A stretch of 64,000 bases of DNA from Trichinella spiralis. Its lineage: Eukaryota > Nematoda > Enoplea > Trichinellida > Trichinellidae. The stretch is from NCBI GenBank assembly GCA_000181795.3, contig CM012953.1:17504-81503 (forward strand), written 5' to 3'. Under the pieces are notes generated by a model. That model saw only the letters and a list, made by a program, of their open reading frames with translations. It was not told the origin of the DNA and searched no databases. Below, one piece after another: positions 22,951 through 36,874 of this stretch. The position numbers were made by a program, and so were the translations under genes. Each line of letters opens with the position of its first letter. Position 1 is the first letter of the stretch.

Positions 22951-25900
22951 ATGCCAGAAACGAATGTGCGAGAGGAAAATCAGCTGCAAAGCGATACCGA
23001 AGAGGAAAATATTTCAAACGAAGCATTGAATAAAATTAACGAGAAAAGTCTTGTAGATGATGGTGCGACGGAACAGCACTTTTATGCTGTCATTAATGAT
23101 GGTGAATGATGATTTGAATGCATTTTTATTTATCATGTAATGTTTTTTGTTTAAAGTTACCGTCCTTCAAAAAGAATTACCTCCTGCACCAGAGCCGCCT
23201 ATAAAATGTGATGGAACAGGACCTCGTCTAATGATAAAAGAAATATGGATTGAAAATTTCAAATCTTACGCTGGTCGTCATGTCATTGGACCTTTTCACA
23301 AAGTTTGTTTTGTTCTGTTTATAATTATGAATGAAAGAAGTGTGATTATAATGTTTCTTTATCGTATTTTCGGATGATTTATCCGTGATATTTATGCATT
23401 TCAAAGAGGATTGTAAATTGAAATTTTATCTTTTTATGTTTAAAAGCTTTTAAATGTTCCAGATTTTGTGAAAACTAGTGAAATTGGAAATTTGCTACCA
23501 GCATTCGATTGCATTTATTGTAAATCAGATTGCATTTTGGATAAATAATTGTTGTAATGAAAACAAATTGTGGAAGTGATTTTTTATTTAGAGTTTTACC
23601 GCAATTGTTGGTCCGAATGGAAGTGGAAAATCGAATGTTATCGATTCGTTGTTGTTCGTTTTTGGTTACCGTGCTCAAAGGATTCGGTCGAAAAAAATCA
23701 GCGTCCTAATTCACAACACAGCCGAACATGGTCACATGCGTTTCTGTAAAGTCGAGGTTCACTTTTGCTTGATTGTCGACCGTCCAGACGGCGGTTATGA
23801 TATTGTTGGGGACAGTGAATTTGTCATTTCTCGAACCGCCCATCGTGATGGTACATCGGTTTACCAGATTGACAACAGTGTGGTTCGGTTTGCCCAAGTT
23901 GCAGAACGTCTGCAACAGTACGGTATTGATTTGAATCACAGTCGATTTTTGATTCTACAAGTGAGCATTGTTTGGTTTTTCAATTTTTAACGTGCAGTGA
24001 TGCAATTGTACAATTGTACAGGGAGAAGTTGAATTGATTTCGTTGATGAAAGCTAAAGGAGATGACAATGAACCAGGAATGTTGGAATATTTGGAAGATT
24101 TGATCGGATCGTCACGACTCAAACCATGCATACAAGAATTGCAGGAGAAAATCAACGAAGTGCAAGATGTCCAATGTGAAAGGGTAATTTCTATTCTTCT
24201 GGTGATTGGTGCATTTTTATTGGTCTCTTTTTAAGGCCAGCAAATTGAAAAGGATCCAAACTGAGCAAACGAATTTGGAACCATCTAAAACAGATACAAT
24301 ATTTTATTTGCGTTTGCAAAACGAACAAATTCGCATTGAACATTTGAAAACTCAATTGAAATTGTAAATCTGTTTGTTATGCTTTTTGCTATTGATATGC
24401 AGTTGTTTGTTTGTTTGTTTGCTTGTTTTTTGCAGAATTAAACAAGAACAAGGATTGAAATTGCTGATCGAAAAACAAGAACAACTACAAGCTGAACACG
24501 ATGAAATCAAAGATGCCGTGGAACAGCACAAACAGTTGGCGTTGACTTCACAACGTGAATTGGATTCATTGAAAAAGTACATCATTTCTATGATGGGGAA
24601 TGTGTGGGGGCAAGTGTTTGTTTTTTTGTGATATTTCAGGAAAAGAAGTGCTGCAGTAGCAGCAGCGGAAAATGCTCGTAATAAATTTTCACAATTTGAA
24701 AAAAATGCCGAAAAAGCGAAAAAAGATTTGTCCACTTTGCGTGTGGAGATTGAAAAAAAACAAAACTCACTGACCACTTACAAGGAGAAGGCAAGAAGAG
24801 ATTTTGGATTATGTTTTTAGAAATTTTATTTTGCAATTAAATGTTGTTTTCTTTTCTCATACAGCTCGAAGAATTGAAGTTGAAGCGTGAGACGTGCTTG
24901 AAGACGATAAATGATTTGGATGCGGGGTTGCCGGAATTGAAGGCGACGCAAGTGGAATTGCAAGAGAATATCAAGGTGAAAATGGAAAGTGTTCAAAAAG
25001 ATACTGCGGTAAGAATGCTCCAATAATTTGCATACTGCTGTAGAAACGCTGAAATGAACTAACGATGCATTTTTTTGTTGTTGTGGTGGTTTTTTTTTTA
25101 ATTTTAAGGAAATGACAACAGAAATCAATACACTGACCAGTGAATTGCAAAAGTTGAAACCACAGGAGAATGCAATTACTGCAAAAGTATGACAAAGTTT
25201 GGCATTGAAAAAAATAATAATCTTTTTTGATTTAGTTGAGAACAGCGCAGAATGAACTTTTAACACTGAAGTCACAGCATTCGGCTGGAGAAGAAAACAT
25301 CGACGAGAAAAACAAAGTTTTGGATGAGCTGCTGCAATCAATCAAACAAGAAGAATTGTATGAATAAAAAATTTGTACATGTTTATGGTGGAATATTTGA
25401 AATTAAAAAAAATTTTCAATGCAGAAAATTTGAACGTTGTGAAAAGCAGTTGAATTCACTGGAGAGAGATGTGACGGCGAAAAAAGACGAATTGAATACG
25501 CTCATAGCGAAAGAAGCTTCGTTGATGGCGGATGTGAGTTGTTGTTGAGCTTGTGATGTGAGAATCTCGCGGTATGGGATGATATTATTAATGCAATTTT
25601 AGCTTCGTGATATGGAAAATAAAGACCAAGAGATGCGAATGCGATTCAGCCAAGGCACCAGTCAGAACAAAATAGTTCAAGCGTTGATGTCGGAGAAGAG
25701 AATTGGAAAATTCAAAGGCTTCTATGGTCGTTTGGTAAGTCAGTTTTTATTGCTTATATCTGTTGTGTTTTCCTTTCGATATTAAAATTATTATTAAAAA
25801 AAATGTTTTTTGTTTTGAGGGTGATTTGGGTGGAATTGATCAGAAATATGACGTTGCTATTAGCACAGCGTGTCCTCAGTTGGACAGTTTTGTCACAGAC

Positions 25901-26024
25901 ACGATGGCAACAGCAACGGAATGTGTGGACTTTTTGAAAATGAGCAACTTGGGCAGAGCGACGTTCATTGCGTTGGATAAAATCAAAGATTGTGCCGATG
26001 CAATCAAACGACCGTTCACTGCGT

Positions 26025-26070
<46 letters not shown>

Positions 26071-28785
26071 TTATTTATATTTATTTATTTATTTATTTAT
26101 TTAATTCTAATTTATCATTCAATGAACAATGCTAACGTTGAAATTGTTCGCTTATTGGCACTCTTTTAGACCAAAAGGGTCGAAAAGATTGTTCGATCTT
26201 ATTGTGGCTGAAGATGTGGACGTTTTGCCTGCATTTTACTTTGCCCTGCGCGACACTTTGGTCACCGAAACAGCCGAAGAAGCTCGAATAATTGGACTCA
26301 AGCAAGGGGTTCGACGTCGCGTTGTCTCTTTGGGTGGAATGTTGGTCGAAATGTCTGGTAAGTTTGTATTTTAATTGAAATTGTTGTATTTTGCACACAA
26401 AAAATTATAATCTCAGGCTCAATGACCGCCGGTGGAAAGCCGATCAGCGGTCGGATGGGACGGACGGCCACTGCCCAGAAGGAAGTGATCACGTCGAAAG
26501 ATCTGAAAGTAATTCAGGGGAAATTGGAAAAGATGCGCGACAGTCACGAGGCTGTGTTGGCTGAGAAAAATAACATGGTACGAACGGTTGAATCGTTGGA
26601 TGGAAAATTCACGCAAGTGAAGCTGGAATACGAACAGCAGCGCAATGCTTTGCAGGTGAAATTGCTAAATATATGATAAAATGATGTTCAACTAGGAGCT
26701 AGGCAGTGATCGAAGAGGTTCGCTTTTTTATACTTTGCCGCTCTAGATGTTCCGTGAACGAGAGGCAACGTTGAAGCGGGAACTGAAGCGGGCGAAGCAA
26801 ATTCTCGATAGGTCAATATCCGCTGAGAATAGGATGTTGGATTTGGAAAGTGAAATTCAACAGCTAGAGAAAGGTAGTTGTCAGTCTGTCAGCAGTTTGG
26901 TGCTGCTGTATGGAAGTTGTATAAAAATTTGATTTTAGATTTAAATGTGGAATTGAACAAGCAATCTTCGCTCAACACTGAATTGAACAAGTAAAAGGGC
27001 AAATTGATGAATGACTGTGAACCAATATGAGAGATTTAATTTTTTGCTTTATCCAGACTACAAGCGGAAGTTGCATCCGTGGCTGAACGCGCTGTCGGTT
27101 CTTTGAGAACACGTTTGGCGGATTGTGAACGAGAAATAAAATCTTATCAGAATAAGTTGAAGAAAGGCGACGTTGAAGCGAGAACAGCGGAAAAGTATAT
27201 TTTAATTTTGCTATTTATTTATTTTTTAAAAATAATAATGTTTTTTTTATTATTTTAGAAATATTTCCACCACTGAGAAAGCACTGGAGAGGACTGTCAA
27301 AGAGATAAGTCAAGGCAAGAATAATATTGACAAATTGGAACAGCAGTTGGAGAAATTTGAAGTCCAAGCGGCGGAGTTCAAGGATCAAATAACCGAAGCA
27401 GAGGTTTGTAAATTCTATTTTCAAATCATTGAAACGATTGCAATGTTGTTGTTGTTGTTTTTCAGGAAAATATGAAAAATATCATTAAAATAATGGAAGA
27501 TGCGAAAAATGAAGCGGATACTTTGGGAAATAAAGTTCAAGAATTGTCGAGTCGTTTGATCGACGTCAACGCAGCTTTGAAAGAAACTACTGCGAAAAGC
27601 ACTAAAGGACGCCATGCTGTTTCTCGATTGAAAGATGATGTGAGTTGTTTGTTTGCTTCAGAAATAAATAATTTCAATACTGGATATTTGAATCTGTAGA
27701 TAAAGAAGTTGAAGTTGAGTGACTTTTGTGGTCTATTTTCGTATGAAAATGAGGATCATTTGAAATGTCATAATAATGAACGGCATGGATTTTCTGAAAT
27801 TCGCTATTTTCCCTCTGATTGTTTTGGTCAGTTGGTTGTACCTCAAGAAGACGAGATAGATGCTGTGGACGAGGATGAATTAGAAAGCAGATTTTCGATG
27901 GTTGGCGGAATCATGAAAAGCATCAAACCAGACCTGGAAGCTCTCGAAGAATACAAAGAAAAGGTTAGATGTGTGTTTTTTCTTTTTGCAATTGAAAAAA
28001 AACTGTAATTTATTGTACTGTTTAGGCAGAAGCTTACAAAGTGGTTTATCAACAGGTGACTCAGGCTGATGAACTTCACAAGCAACTATTTGCTAAATTG
28101 GACGACGCAAAACGGCTCAGGCTCCATGAATTCATGTCCGCTTTGAGTGTGATTCGGGAAAAGTTGAAAGATATTTACAGGACGTTGACAAATGGCGGCG
28201 ATGCAGATTTGGAATTGATCGACACGATGAATCCATTTATAGACGGAGTCAATTATTCGTATTATAATTTTTTTTATTATTTGTATTTTAGAATTGACAG
28301 ATATTGTATTTTTTGTAATGTTCGTTTGTCGTTTTCAGCGTACGACCACCGAGGAAAACGTGGAAAGAGATGAGTCATTTGTCAGGCGGTGAAAAAACTC
28401 TCAGCTCTTTGTCCCTTGTATTTGCACTTCATGCTTACCGACCAACTCCACTGTACGTGATGGACGAAATTGACGCGGCATTGGATTTTCGCAACGTCTC
28501 AATTGTGGGAAATTATGTTTCGGTATGTTGTGATTGGGTTTAATTTTTAAAGTTGAAAAGCAAGAATTAATGCTTTCTTTATTGTAGAATCGAACCTCGA
28601 ACGCGCAGTTCATTGTGATCTCGCTTCGGCCGCAGATGTTCGAATTGGCGAAATTGCTCGTTGGAATATACAAAACTGACAATTGCACCAAATCGATCCC
28701 AATGGAACCGGCGATAATATTCGATCTCAGCAAAGATGCTGAAAGAAAATTGCCTGAAAACAATTCAACATTAGTTGATGTTTAA
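22951..28785 (+). CDS. SMC4: SMC4, condensin core ATPase subunit (1,325 aa, 24 exons)
   Basis: Exons: 22951-23101, 23157-23302, 23592-23960, 24022-24183, 24236-24363, 24436-24576, 24640-24790, 24865-25008, 25109-25186, 25236-25357, 25425-25533, 25603-25734, 25820-26022, 26170-26357, 26417-26655, 26747-26873, 26939-26990, 27057-27194, 27259-27403, 27466-27639, 27700-27963, 28026-28258, 28339-28522, 28588-28785; every phase agrees. Walker A GPNGSGKSN lies at about 106-114, a long coiled coil follows, then the hinge (YGRLGDLGGIDQKYDVAIST to VEMSGSMTAGGKPISGRMGR, about 605-755), the return coil, the signature LSGGEK (1213-1218) and Walker B LYVMDE (1237-1242). GSMTAGGKPISGRMG and the head sequence FGYRAQRIRSKK are specific to SMC4. 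With SMC2 it forms the condensin ring that compacts mitotic chromosomes. Intron 7 is GC-AG. All catalytic motifs are intact. Confidence 0.97.
24791..24864 (+). other. GC-AG intron in SMC4
   Basis: The exon ends ACAAGGAGAAG and the intron starts GCAAGAAG, ending in ATACAG; the join YKEK-LEELKLKRE keeps the frame and the coiled coil. Reading on instead reaches a stop within a few codons. A strong match to AG|GCAAG is usual for the rare GC donor class. Confidence 0.85.
26023..26169 (+). repeat. AT and TTTA microsatellites inside SMC4 intron 13
   Basis: The intron carries about 20 AT dinucleotides (26,028-26,067) followed by TTTA-type repeats up to about 26,103. This makes it the largest microsatellite in the window and a likely length polymorphism. 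Confidence 0.9.
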
Positions 28786-30635
28786 TTTAACTAATTCAAG
28801 AAATTTGATCTCAAAGCAATCAAATCAATTTATTTATATACGTATCACTTTTTATTTATTTATTTATTTATGTTTATTTGTAGCCGTTTGATAAAAAAGC
28901 AGCATTTTTAAAATGTCAGAATAAATTTGAATATTGTTTAAATTGAGAAAAATTGCGATAGAAGACTTTTTTATGTTGGAAAGCAAACTCTCAATCCGAT
29001 ACTCGTGAACTGGCATTAGAATTTTCATGCTAAATTGAATTTCTTTGATAAAATTTTTTGTTCATTTGAAGAATATATGTGATAAGGTTCAAAATTACAT
29101 TTGTAAAATTATATGCAATAAAATAAATATCTGTTGGAAATTGTGATGACGAATAAAATTGTTGTTACAAATGATGCGCAAAATGGCAAAGTATGCTTGT
29201 TGCAACAACTAACTATTTGCAGTATAAAAGTCATTCGATCGTTGTTGATTCAGAATTTATAAATTACAAAGAGATCAGTTTTTAAATCCTTTATTGTAAA
29301 TTTTAAATAATGATGCTATTTTTACAGTGCAATACACTTGCATGGTGCTATTGGAAACTTTTTTCATTTTTTCAAATAAACAAATACCACTATGCAAGCA
29401 AGTAAATGAAATAAAAATTATCGATAATAGCATAAATTCAATAAAGTATTAAGAAATTGAAGTAATCATAAAAAATTTCATAAAATCATTTAAAAAATGC
29501 AAGGTAGCAGTCGTGCAATTATTATTCTTATTGCCACTGTCATGTTGCATGTGGCTTAACTTAAATTTTATTATTAGAAACTTAAATTTTTACACTTGAA
29601 GTTCTGAATTGCTTTTGTAATAAATACTGAAATTTTTCATTGATGATCAAACTAGCAGTAACCATGAATTACGTTTACTTACATCATGTACAATTGTAAT
29701 GTGTTATGTGTAAACATTAGTGCATGCCAATAGTTGCTTCCTGTTATAAAGCAAAGAATAATTGAACAGTTTTTTAAATTTATATATTTTACAGTTTTAA
29801 AAAATTTCAAATAAATGCACCATATTTATTATGTAAACTATATTATTTTATGTTGACTTTATTAATTTATTTTTATATTTATTTTATGATTATATTAATT
29901 AATATTTTAAACTACCTTTTTTAGCCGAGTTCAAATACAAAATGTAGATTATCATACAGTATACCAGGTGTTATTCTTTTGATCACTTTTGCTTACTGTA
30001 AGATGCAGTCTTGTTTAGAACCGTTGTAATGCTTATTGATGTGTGACAAATGCATTTAATTTGTCATTTGTGCGAGCGAAGCACACTTTTTTGAAGATTA
30101 ACATCAATACTAAACACTGCTAGGTATAGCTGTTGTTTTTTGCATATTATAAAAAGCGATGCATGGATAAATTTTCATGAATAACTTTGCGCAATATGCA
30201 TAATAAATTTGCAGTTGAGCATTACTTGAACAGATGAACATTTTATTTAAATTAATTGTGCACATATTACTTTGCACATGCATAGCTTTTAAATGATTTA
30301 TTTATACATGCGTTGTTTTAGATATAGTTAAAATTTCGCATTAGATTAATCTTGCTAAAAGGCAAATGCTAAATTTTTTTTGAAAGCATAGGTTTATGCA
30401 ACTCAGATTACGATATTTCTGAATTTAATGTTTTTAAATATTCATTAATAAAGAATTAAAATATGTATTAATTATTGTATAAGTATTATATTTTGAGCTA
30501 CATGTGCTGAAGGTTTTTTATTTCTTTTAAACATGATAATCAAGTTCAAGTGGATTGTTAATTTTATTCTTTGACTTTCTTCAACATACCGTATGCTGAA
30601 CCTTTGTTTTTCCAGTTATTGGGTAACTGTCGGTG
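28786..30635. other. AT-rich intergenic stretch
   Basis: Between SMC4 and the zinc-finger gene. No frame longer than chance and no RNA gene recognised. A TTTTTCCAG acceptor at about 30,607-30,615, 20 nt before the next start codon, suggests an untranslated first exon or trans-splicing for the downstream gene. Confidence 0.5.
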
Positions 30636-33094
30636 ATGGAAGAGCCACAATTATTGCCGATGAATTCTATGATGGAGTCATCGAAATGTGAAAGCGAAAT
30701 TCACTCTGTAAGGGATGGAAGCAACGGCAGTGCATTGCCATCAGACAAAAAAGCTTGTTTGGCAGCAGTCAATAATTACTCAAATTGTCCTGCCGTCAGC
30801 GGTGGCGAACCTTCGGTAAATCATCTTCACAAATTTGTTCACAAATGTTCACAAATTTTGTAAACAACTAGTGCACTGGACGAACATGAAGTTATCAAAT
30901 AAATTTGTTTAAAAGAATCATATTACATATGGATGAAAATTTTAAGCTTTATTTAGGTTTAACTTTATAAAGTTGTAGTTTAATTATGTAACGTTAAATT
31001 TTCATTATTATTTTTTCATTGTTTTGTTGTTTAGTATTCGTTTTGCTTTTTATAATTTGTATTTGTCTTAGCAACAATTTTTACTATTTTTTTAGATTTA
31101 TGGTGGTTTTATTCTAGAGCAAGTGAGGATGATGAGGCATGATAATAACGTTGTTTATTTTTGAGTTGGTGCCACTTATTAAATTTACCACGCAGTATTG
31201 ATTTTATTTAATATACTCTTGTTCCAAAATGCATGCATTGTATTTGTTCTTCAAAGTAAAGTGTATAATTTTTGAAATACTTTTTTTTCATTTCTCAAGA
31301 ATTTATTATTTTAATTTAAGCTTATAGTTTAACTTTATGTTGAAAAATGTATTTATCACTTTAATTATCAATGTTGAAAGTGTGACGTTGTATAAGCATG
31401 GAATAAGATTTTTTTAATTTTAATATTACATTTGTGGAAATGTTTTCCAGCAAAAAATTTTGCAGATTTAAAAGCATTTTATTTTGATGGAACAGTAATT
31501 ATTTTTCTCCAAGAAAGTTATTCTGAAAAGGGCAAAACGTTTTGAATTAATATTGTTGTACTTTTGCTGATTGTGCTGAAGGTTGTGATGTGTGTTTGTT
31601 CATTTAAGAAAGCTGCCGAATGTGAAACCGTGGGAAAGTGTGGCGGCACTTTAGCGCCGAAGAAAAATCCAATCGCTTTTCCATACACCGGTTACTGCGG
31701 TTCTGTGTGGATTCCATTCGACAACCATTACACGTTTGCAAATCCGTCGTGTTTTTCATTTTATCCCGGCTATTATGGAGGACAGCACGGTAAGGCGGGT
31801 TTCAGTTCGACCGAAGTTGAAGAGCGTCCCGCTGCCGAACCTTCGCCACCGCCCTTCGAACCGCCTACCACGGTTGCTGAAATACGCAAGGCGATTCGAA
31901 AGAAGATGCATCGGTGTAAAGTGTGCAAAAATCGTTTCATTGAAAAAGACATCTATGAGCGGCATCTTCGCGATCGTCACCCGGTTGTTTATATCAAATA
32001 CGCCGAGGAGCAGGCGAAAATTATGGAAGATCAACGATTGGCCGAGCTTGAACAAATCCGCCGCGAAGAAATTCAAACCGGTGGTTTTATACTTCCAGCA
32101 AAGTAGGCGATTTGAAAGAAAATTATATATAATTTTGAATTGAATCGAATTCCAATTGACAGAGATGTTGAAGAGGCAGAGGCACGTACGGATCCTGCTG
32201 AAATTAAACTGCCACCCGAAGAAGATGTCGGCGGTTATTACACTGCTTACGATGAAGACGGTTTGGCGACGAAGAAGCGCCGTGCATACGTGAAAAAAAT
32301 CAGTCCCCAGTGTCCTTTTTGTGATAAGCGATTTCGAAACGACAATTCTTTGAAAAAGCACGTCGCCAAAAAGCATCCCGAGGCAATCAACTTCATCCAG
32401 TGCAACAAGTGTTTCAAAGTTTTGAAATCAATGGACGAGATGCGGTCCCACGACTGCGAGCTGGCTTGGATTTGCTGGTCTTGCGTTCCAATTCGCAACA
32501 TGATCACCCAGGAACGTTTGGATGTGCACAGGAAGAAGTTCCACCGCGGTTCGCAGAGTGGTTTCCGCTGCAACGAGTGTTCTCGTAAATTTCTGACGCC
32601 GAGGAAGTTGCGAAAGCACAAAAAGATGGCTCACATTATTCAAAAGCCTTACAAGTGTCATTTTTGTGACGAATATTTTCCCACAGATACTCAGGTATAC
32701 TACTGTTGATTGAGTGATTGTTCATTCCTGGATATTAATGGATGTCATTTTTTAGACTGCGTTGCACGAACGCATTCATACAGGAAAAGTGAACTTCGAG
32801 TGCACAATTTGTGATTTCAAAACCAACCGCTTCATGCGTCTCTGTGATCACAAGCGTCGTGAACACGGCTACGTCTGCATCATCTGCAAAGAGAAGACGG
32901 TCGAATGGTCAGAGTTGAAATATCACACATTGACTGTGCATGGAGGTTATTTATCCGAAGAAAGTCACACTGGTGAGTTTGAAAATATTGCCAACCGCAT
33001 GCTTTTTTAATATTGCCAACAATATGATCGAATGTGTTCTTTTGTAGTCTGCATTGAGAGTCCTCGTGTTTGGATTTTGTACAAAGGTGAATAG
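30636..33094 (+). CDS. C2H2 zinc-finger protein, eight fingers (489 aa)
   Basis: Exons 30636-30815, 31609-32102, 32163-32694, 32756-32972 and 33048-33094 join in frame. The first 160 residues are low in structure (a Cys/Tyr/Pro-rich segment and a PPPFEPP stretch). The first finger (CKVCKNRFIEKDIYERH, about 163-184) is separated from the others by an acidic, helical linker. Then follow CPFCDKRFRNDNSLKKH, CNKCFKVLKSMDEMRSH, CWSCVPIRN..., CNECSRKFLTPRKLRKH, CHFCDEYFPTDTQTALHERIH, CTICDFKTNRFMRLCDH and CIICKEKTVEWSELKYH. One linker is the canonical TGKVNFEC. Such proteins bind DNA in the nucleus as transcription regulators or insulator-like factors. The first intron is about 790 nt, long for this window. 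I cannot assign an orthologue. Confidence 0.85.
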
Positions 33095-34494
33095 GCGTGG
33101 ATGGAAATGGATCTTTCAAACATGGAACGATGAACTGTGGTGGCTTGGTCGACACTGTTCGCCTGTTGTGACCAAGGATGAGCAGGAGACTGTACCGCGT
33201 TGTTGTTATTAGTGTCGCTTTATTTTTCCACGTCCCTTCATTTATTTTCAAGAATCACTTTTAAAAAAATACCTTTTCTCTTTTTTTCTGTTTTTTCTGT
33301 TTTAAATTTCATCTTCACAATGGATGGATGGGACGTTTATGTGTGTTGAAATAAAACTTTCCAAATTCAGGCAACGAAGCCGAGGACAGCATTGGCAACA
33401 GTCCAGTCCTCTGTGCATTTTAGAATTGAGTTTGTGTGAGCTAGGAGAGTTTGATGCAAAAAAATAGTTGCTGCAAAGTCAAATGAAATATTTTAACTTA
33501 CAGTATATCTATATCTGTATATATAATGTGAGACTTTAGCGCATTGACGAATTTGTTTTAGGATTTGAAAGGTGCTTCGTCGATTTTAACGGCTTTTGTT
33601 TCTTCGTACAGATATTTTTAAAGTTCAAGATACGGCGAGAAGAGTGCAATAATGACAATACATGCAAAGCGTTCACTGTCTGATGATGCTGTTAGTGTTT
33701 TATGATTTGCTGTTTCAATACGCATATGCATGCAATGAATGAACGGACGAACGAAATTTGGACTGAAAATGAGAAATAAGTTTTATTAGACACGACACAT
33801 GATATAATTGTTTGCCGTTGTCGTTGTTGTTGTTGTTGTTGTTGGGTAATTCACGTGAATGATGCTTATTGGCAAAATTGTGTTCATATATATGGTGGTG
33901 GATAAGTGAAGCTTGAATTCAACTTTCGGCAAAGAAATGTGACTACTGATGGTGAATTTGTTTTTTGTCGTTGTTCAATAAGTTATTTTTGATACGTAAA
34001 AACCATGCAATTACAAATTTTAAGATTGACTTGACAAAATGCAAAGATTGAAGGTGAGTTACTATTTAAAATTATTTTTTTGATGAATGATGTAAAATTA
34101 TTGCATTGAAGCGGAGAAAGGTGTAAAATATTTTCAGAAATACAGATCATTCATACCAACCAACTTACGTGTTAATAGCGTTGAACGTTGAAAATGCTTC
34201 TTCTTCTTCTTCTTCTCATTTTAATGTAAACGGGTAAACAGCGTAAGTGGAAAAATTCAAATTATGAATTGCTTTTTTCTGAATAAACATTGTAAAATGA
34301 CACTTTCATTTTTGATTTTTGCAAGCACAACGCTGCTCAAAGCGGAAAGATTGGAATTGAATAATTCCCTTTGTATTCATTTTGCAAAAGCAATCAATAT
34401 CATCAGTCAGTTATTTTGATTTAGCCGCTTAATTGTGCAGAGCTGGATTTGTCGAAACACGGTGAGTTAATTGTTGATACTGATGCTGGTATAG
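33095..34494. other. Intergenic stretch with simple repeats
   Basis: Includes the 3' region of the zinc-finger gene (AATAAAAC at about 33,350), a GTT repeat at about 33,822-33,843 and a CTT repeat at about 34,199-34,216. No gene is seen. Confidence 0.5.
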
Positions 34495-36874
34495 ATGAGC
34501 AGCATATTTTTGAAAAAGTTCACTTGTCGAAATGCTGTACGCTCGTCAATGTTCACTATATTGCAATGTCACAAATCCGGCAAAGGTTACAGCGGTTTTA
34601 GCCACGGGCGAGCCAAAACCACACTTGCTTTTGCCGTGTCGTTCACAATATCGACAGTATGCATTGTGTCGACATTTTTGAATTACAATTGGTGATTCCA
34701 TTTTTGAATATCGTTTTAAAATAATCCTTTTCCAATTCGCATACTCTGTTGTTTTGTCAGGTGGTCGGAGAAAATTTCAAATTCAGCCAAATATATTGTG
34801 GGCCGAAAGGATGCTGCAACGTTCGACGACAATGCCCAGTTGACGTTCCGTGAGAAAAGAGTTAAGGATTTGAATGTTGACTAAAAATTTAAAGAAAAAA
34901 CATGCGAAATAATAATACTAATTTTATGTTGGCAAGTTATTTTGCTCCTCTGGTTGCATTGTGCTCGATTTCTTTCAATTTTAGCTTTTCCGGTGCTGAA
35001 TGCTTGGAATAAATGAGAAATTGCAATTTTATTGGTTTTTCATTTTTTGAACAATATATGCGATGCATATGCTTTTGCCTTTTTTATTGAATTTTATGCT
35101 TGCGCAATTTTAATAATTTAATAACGTAATTAATGTAATACAAAAGAAATTATCATCATCATCATCATCATTATGTCAGTTTGTATAATTGGAGAATATC
35201 GAATAAACGGATTAATAATAATTAAAGTGTAATTATTTTGTTCTGCTGTAATAGTAATAGTGTTGCAAGTGTGATTCAATTTTTTTGTTTTGTTAAATTA
35301 TGCCATTAGAAAAGAAGTAATAATTTTGATTTTCAGATTGTAGAATATGAAAATCGCATTCGAACATTTTCGTCTACTTGGAAAATTTTTCGCTACTTTG
35401 CAACAATCAAATTATGCTCTCCGGTGGACGAAGGTGGGGACGAAAAGTGTAAAATTTACATGACATTCAAGGATTTTCTTCGTTCCATTACACCAGGAAT
35501 GTTGCAACCGAATGGTAACTGCATCATCTACATCACCGTGAAACAGAATTTTATGCTGTTTAATTAATATTCAGGTTTGAGGTTGGATCAGTTTCACCGT
35601 ATTCGACGTCAAGTTGGCATTGTAATTTATTTTGAATTTTTGTAAAAATTTTAAAAAACAAAACGAAACATCCAACTTTCAGACAGAAAGCGTGGAAACT
35701 GTTGATTTTTCCAGCATATCAGAAGAATCGTTAATGTCATATGCAGATTTTATATTCGCATTCAACGTACTACTGACAGGTGAATGTGAATGCACAACGG
35801 AATAGAGTGTGACTTTTTTTTATCAGACGAGAAACAACATTTTTAGCTTCTGCAGAACAAATTGCCATCGCTTTCAAGATGTTTGATTACAACAATGATG
35901 GTTTATTGCATTATGAAGAATTTAATCAAGTTTTGCAATTGATTGAATTTGAAAATTTCAAAAAATTTCCACATTTATACTGATTTTTCAGATGCAACTT
36001 CTCGTCCAAAAAGCGAACATGAGCAAAAGAGGAAGTGATTCGTCGCTGAATGCGGCGCATTCTGCGCTGGAGCCAGAGTCGATTTTTGCGAAAATCTTCT
36101 TCGGACCAACTTTGCAACGAACTGTCAGTTTCAGTGATTTTTTGGAATTTCGTCAACACTTCCAAGAGTTCATTTTACAACTTCAAGTACTGATGATAAT
36201 TGTACACTTGATTTGCATAATTTTCTCCATTTGCAATTCAGTTCAACGAGCACGTACATGCAGATGAGACCACCACCACAGTGGATGCGTTCGGCTTTGC
36301 CAAGTTGGTTTTGCTTCATTCGCGTGTTGAACGTGAAAAGTTGAACCAAATGATGCGTGGTGTTCAAAAGCACGCCAACAATTGCCGGCGGCGGAGTTGT
36401 CGCTTTTCTTTCCAAGACTATTTCCACTATTTCAAACTGTTGAATCGACTCGACGAGCTGGAGACGGCTTTGAAAATTTGTCACCTGAATGGCCTGACTG
36501 TCGACGTCGAACAGTTCAAACGGATTGTTAACCTGTTTGCCAACAGCCGGCAACAACATCTCGACCACATCGCGGAAATTTTATTTGCCATCTTTGATGA
36601 AAACGGTACGTCGATTGGTCGTTGATTTGCTTTTTTTTCTAGAAAATTTGTCGCGAAAACAAATTTCTTATCATGCTTACTGTAATGAAAATCAAGTACA
36701 ATTCCAGGAGATGGAATATTGAACAGCGATGAGTTTTGTCGCCACATGAGAAGTCGTTTCACGTTCGGGTTTTCTGAGCAACATTATCCCCATTTCGGCG
36801 CTGTTTTGAAAGCTATGCTGAGTTGTGCTTTTCAAACTGCAATCAATTTTCATCACGAACGCCGTCATTGTTGA
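34495..36874 (+). CDS. MICU1: MICU1-type mitochondrial calcium uptake gatekeeper (472 aa)
   Basis: Exons 34495-34691, 34761-34860, 35337-35514, 35575-35612, 35683-35779, 35847-35929, 35992-36186, 36242-36605 and 36708-36874, all phases consistent; human MICU1 is 476 aa. The basic N-terminus and a hydrophobic stretch (TTLAFAVSFTISTVCIVS) fit a mitochondrial presequence and membrane anchor. Family motifs follow: FREKRIVEYENRIRTFSSTW, KIFRYFATIK and DFLRSITPG. The first EF-hand loop DYNNDGLLHYEE (217-228) and the last DENGDGILNSDE (415-426) have all calcium ligands. MICU1 sits in the intermembrane space and keeps the MCU uniporter shut at resting calcium. The start ATG immediately follows an AG, so trans-splicing or a 5' UTR intron is possible. 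MICU2/3 cannot be fully excluded. Confidence 0.9.
35155..35172 (+). repeat. ATC microsatellite in MICU1 intron 2
   Basis: Six consecutive ATC units within the 476-nt second intron, the longest intron of the gene. Confidence 0.9.

Noticed and set aside
31736-32376. Long overlapping frames on both strands across the zinc-finger exons
   Set aside because: Shadows of the C2H2 coding exons, which show eight regularly spaced fingers.
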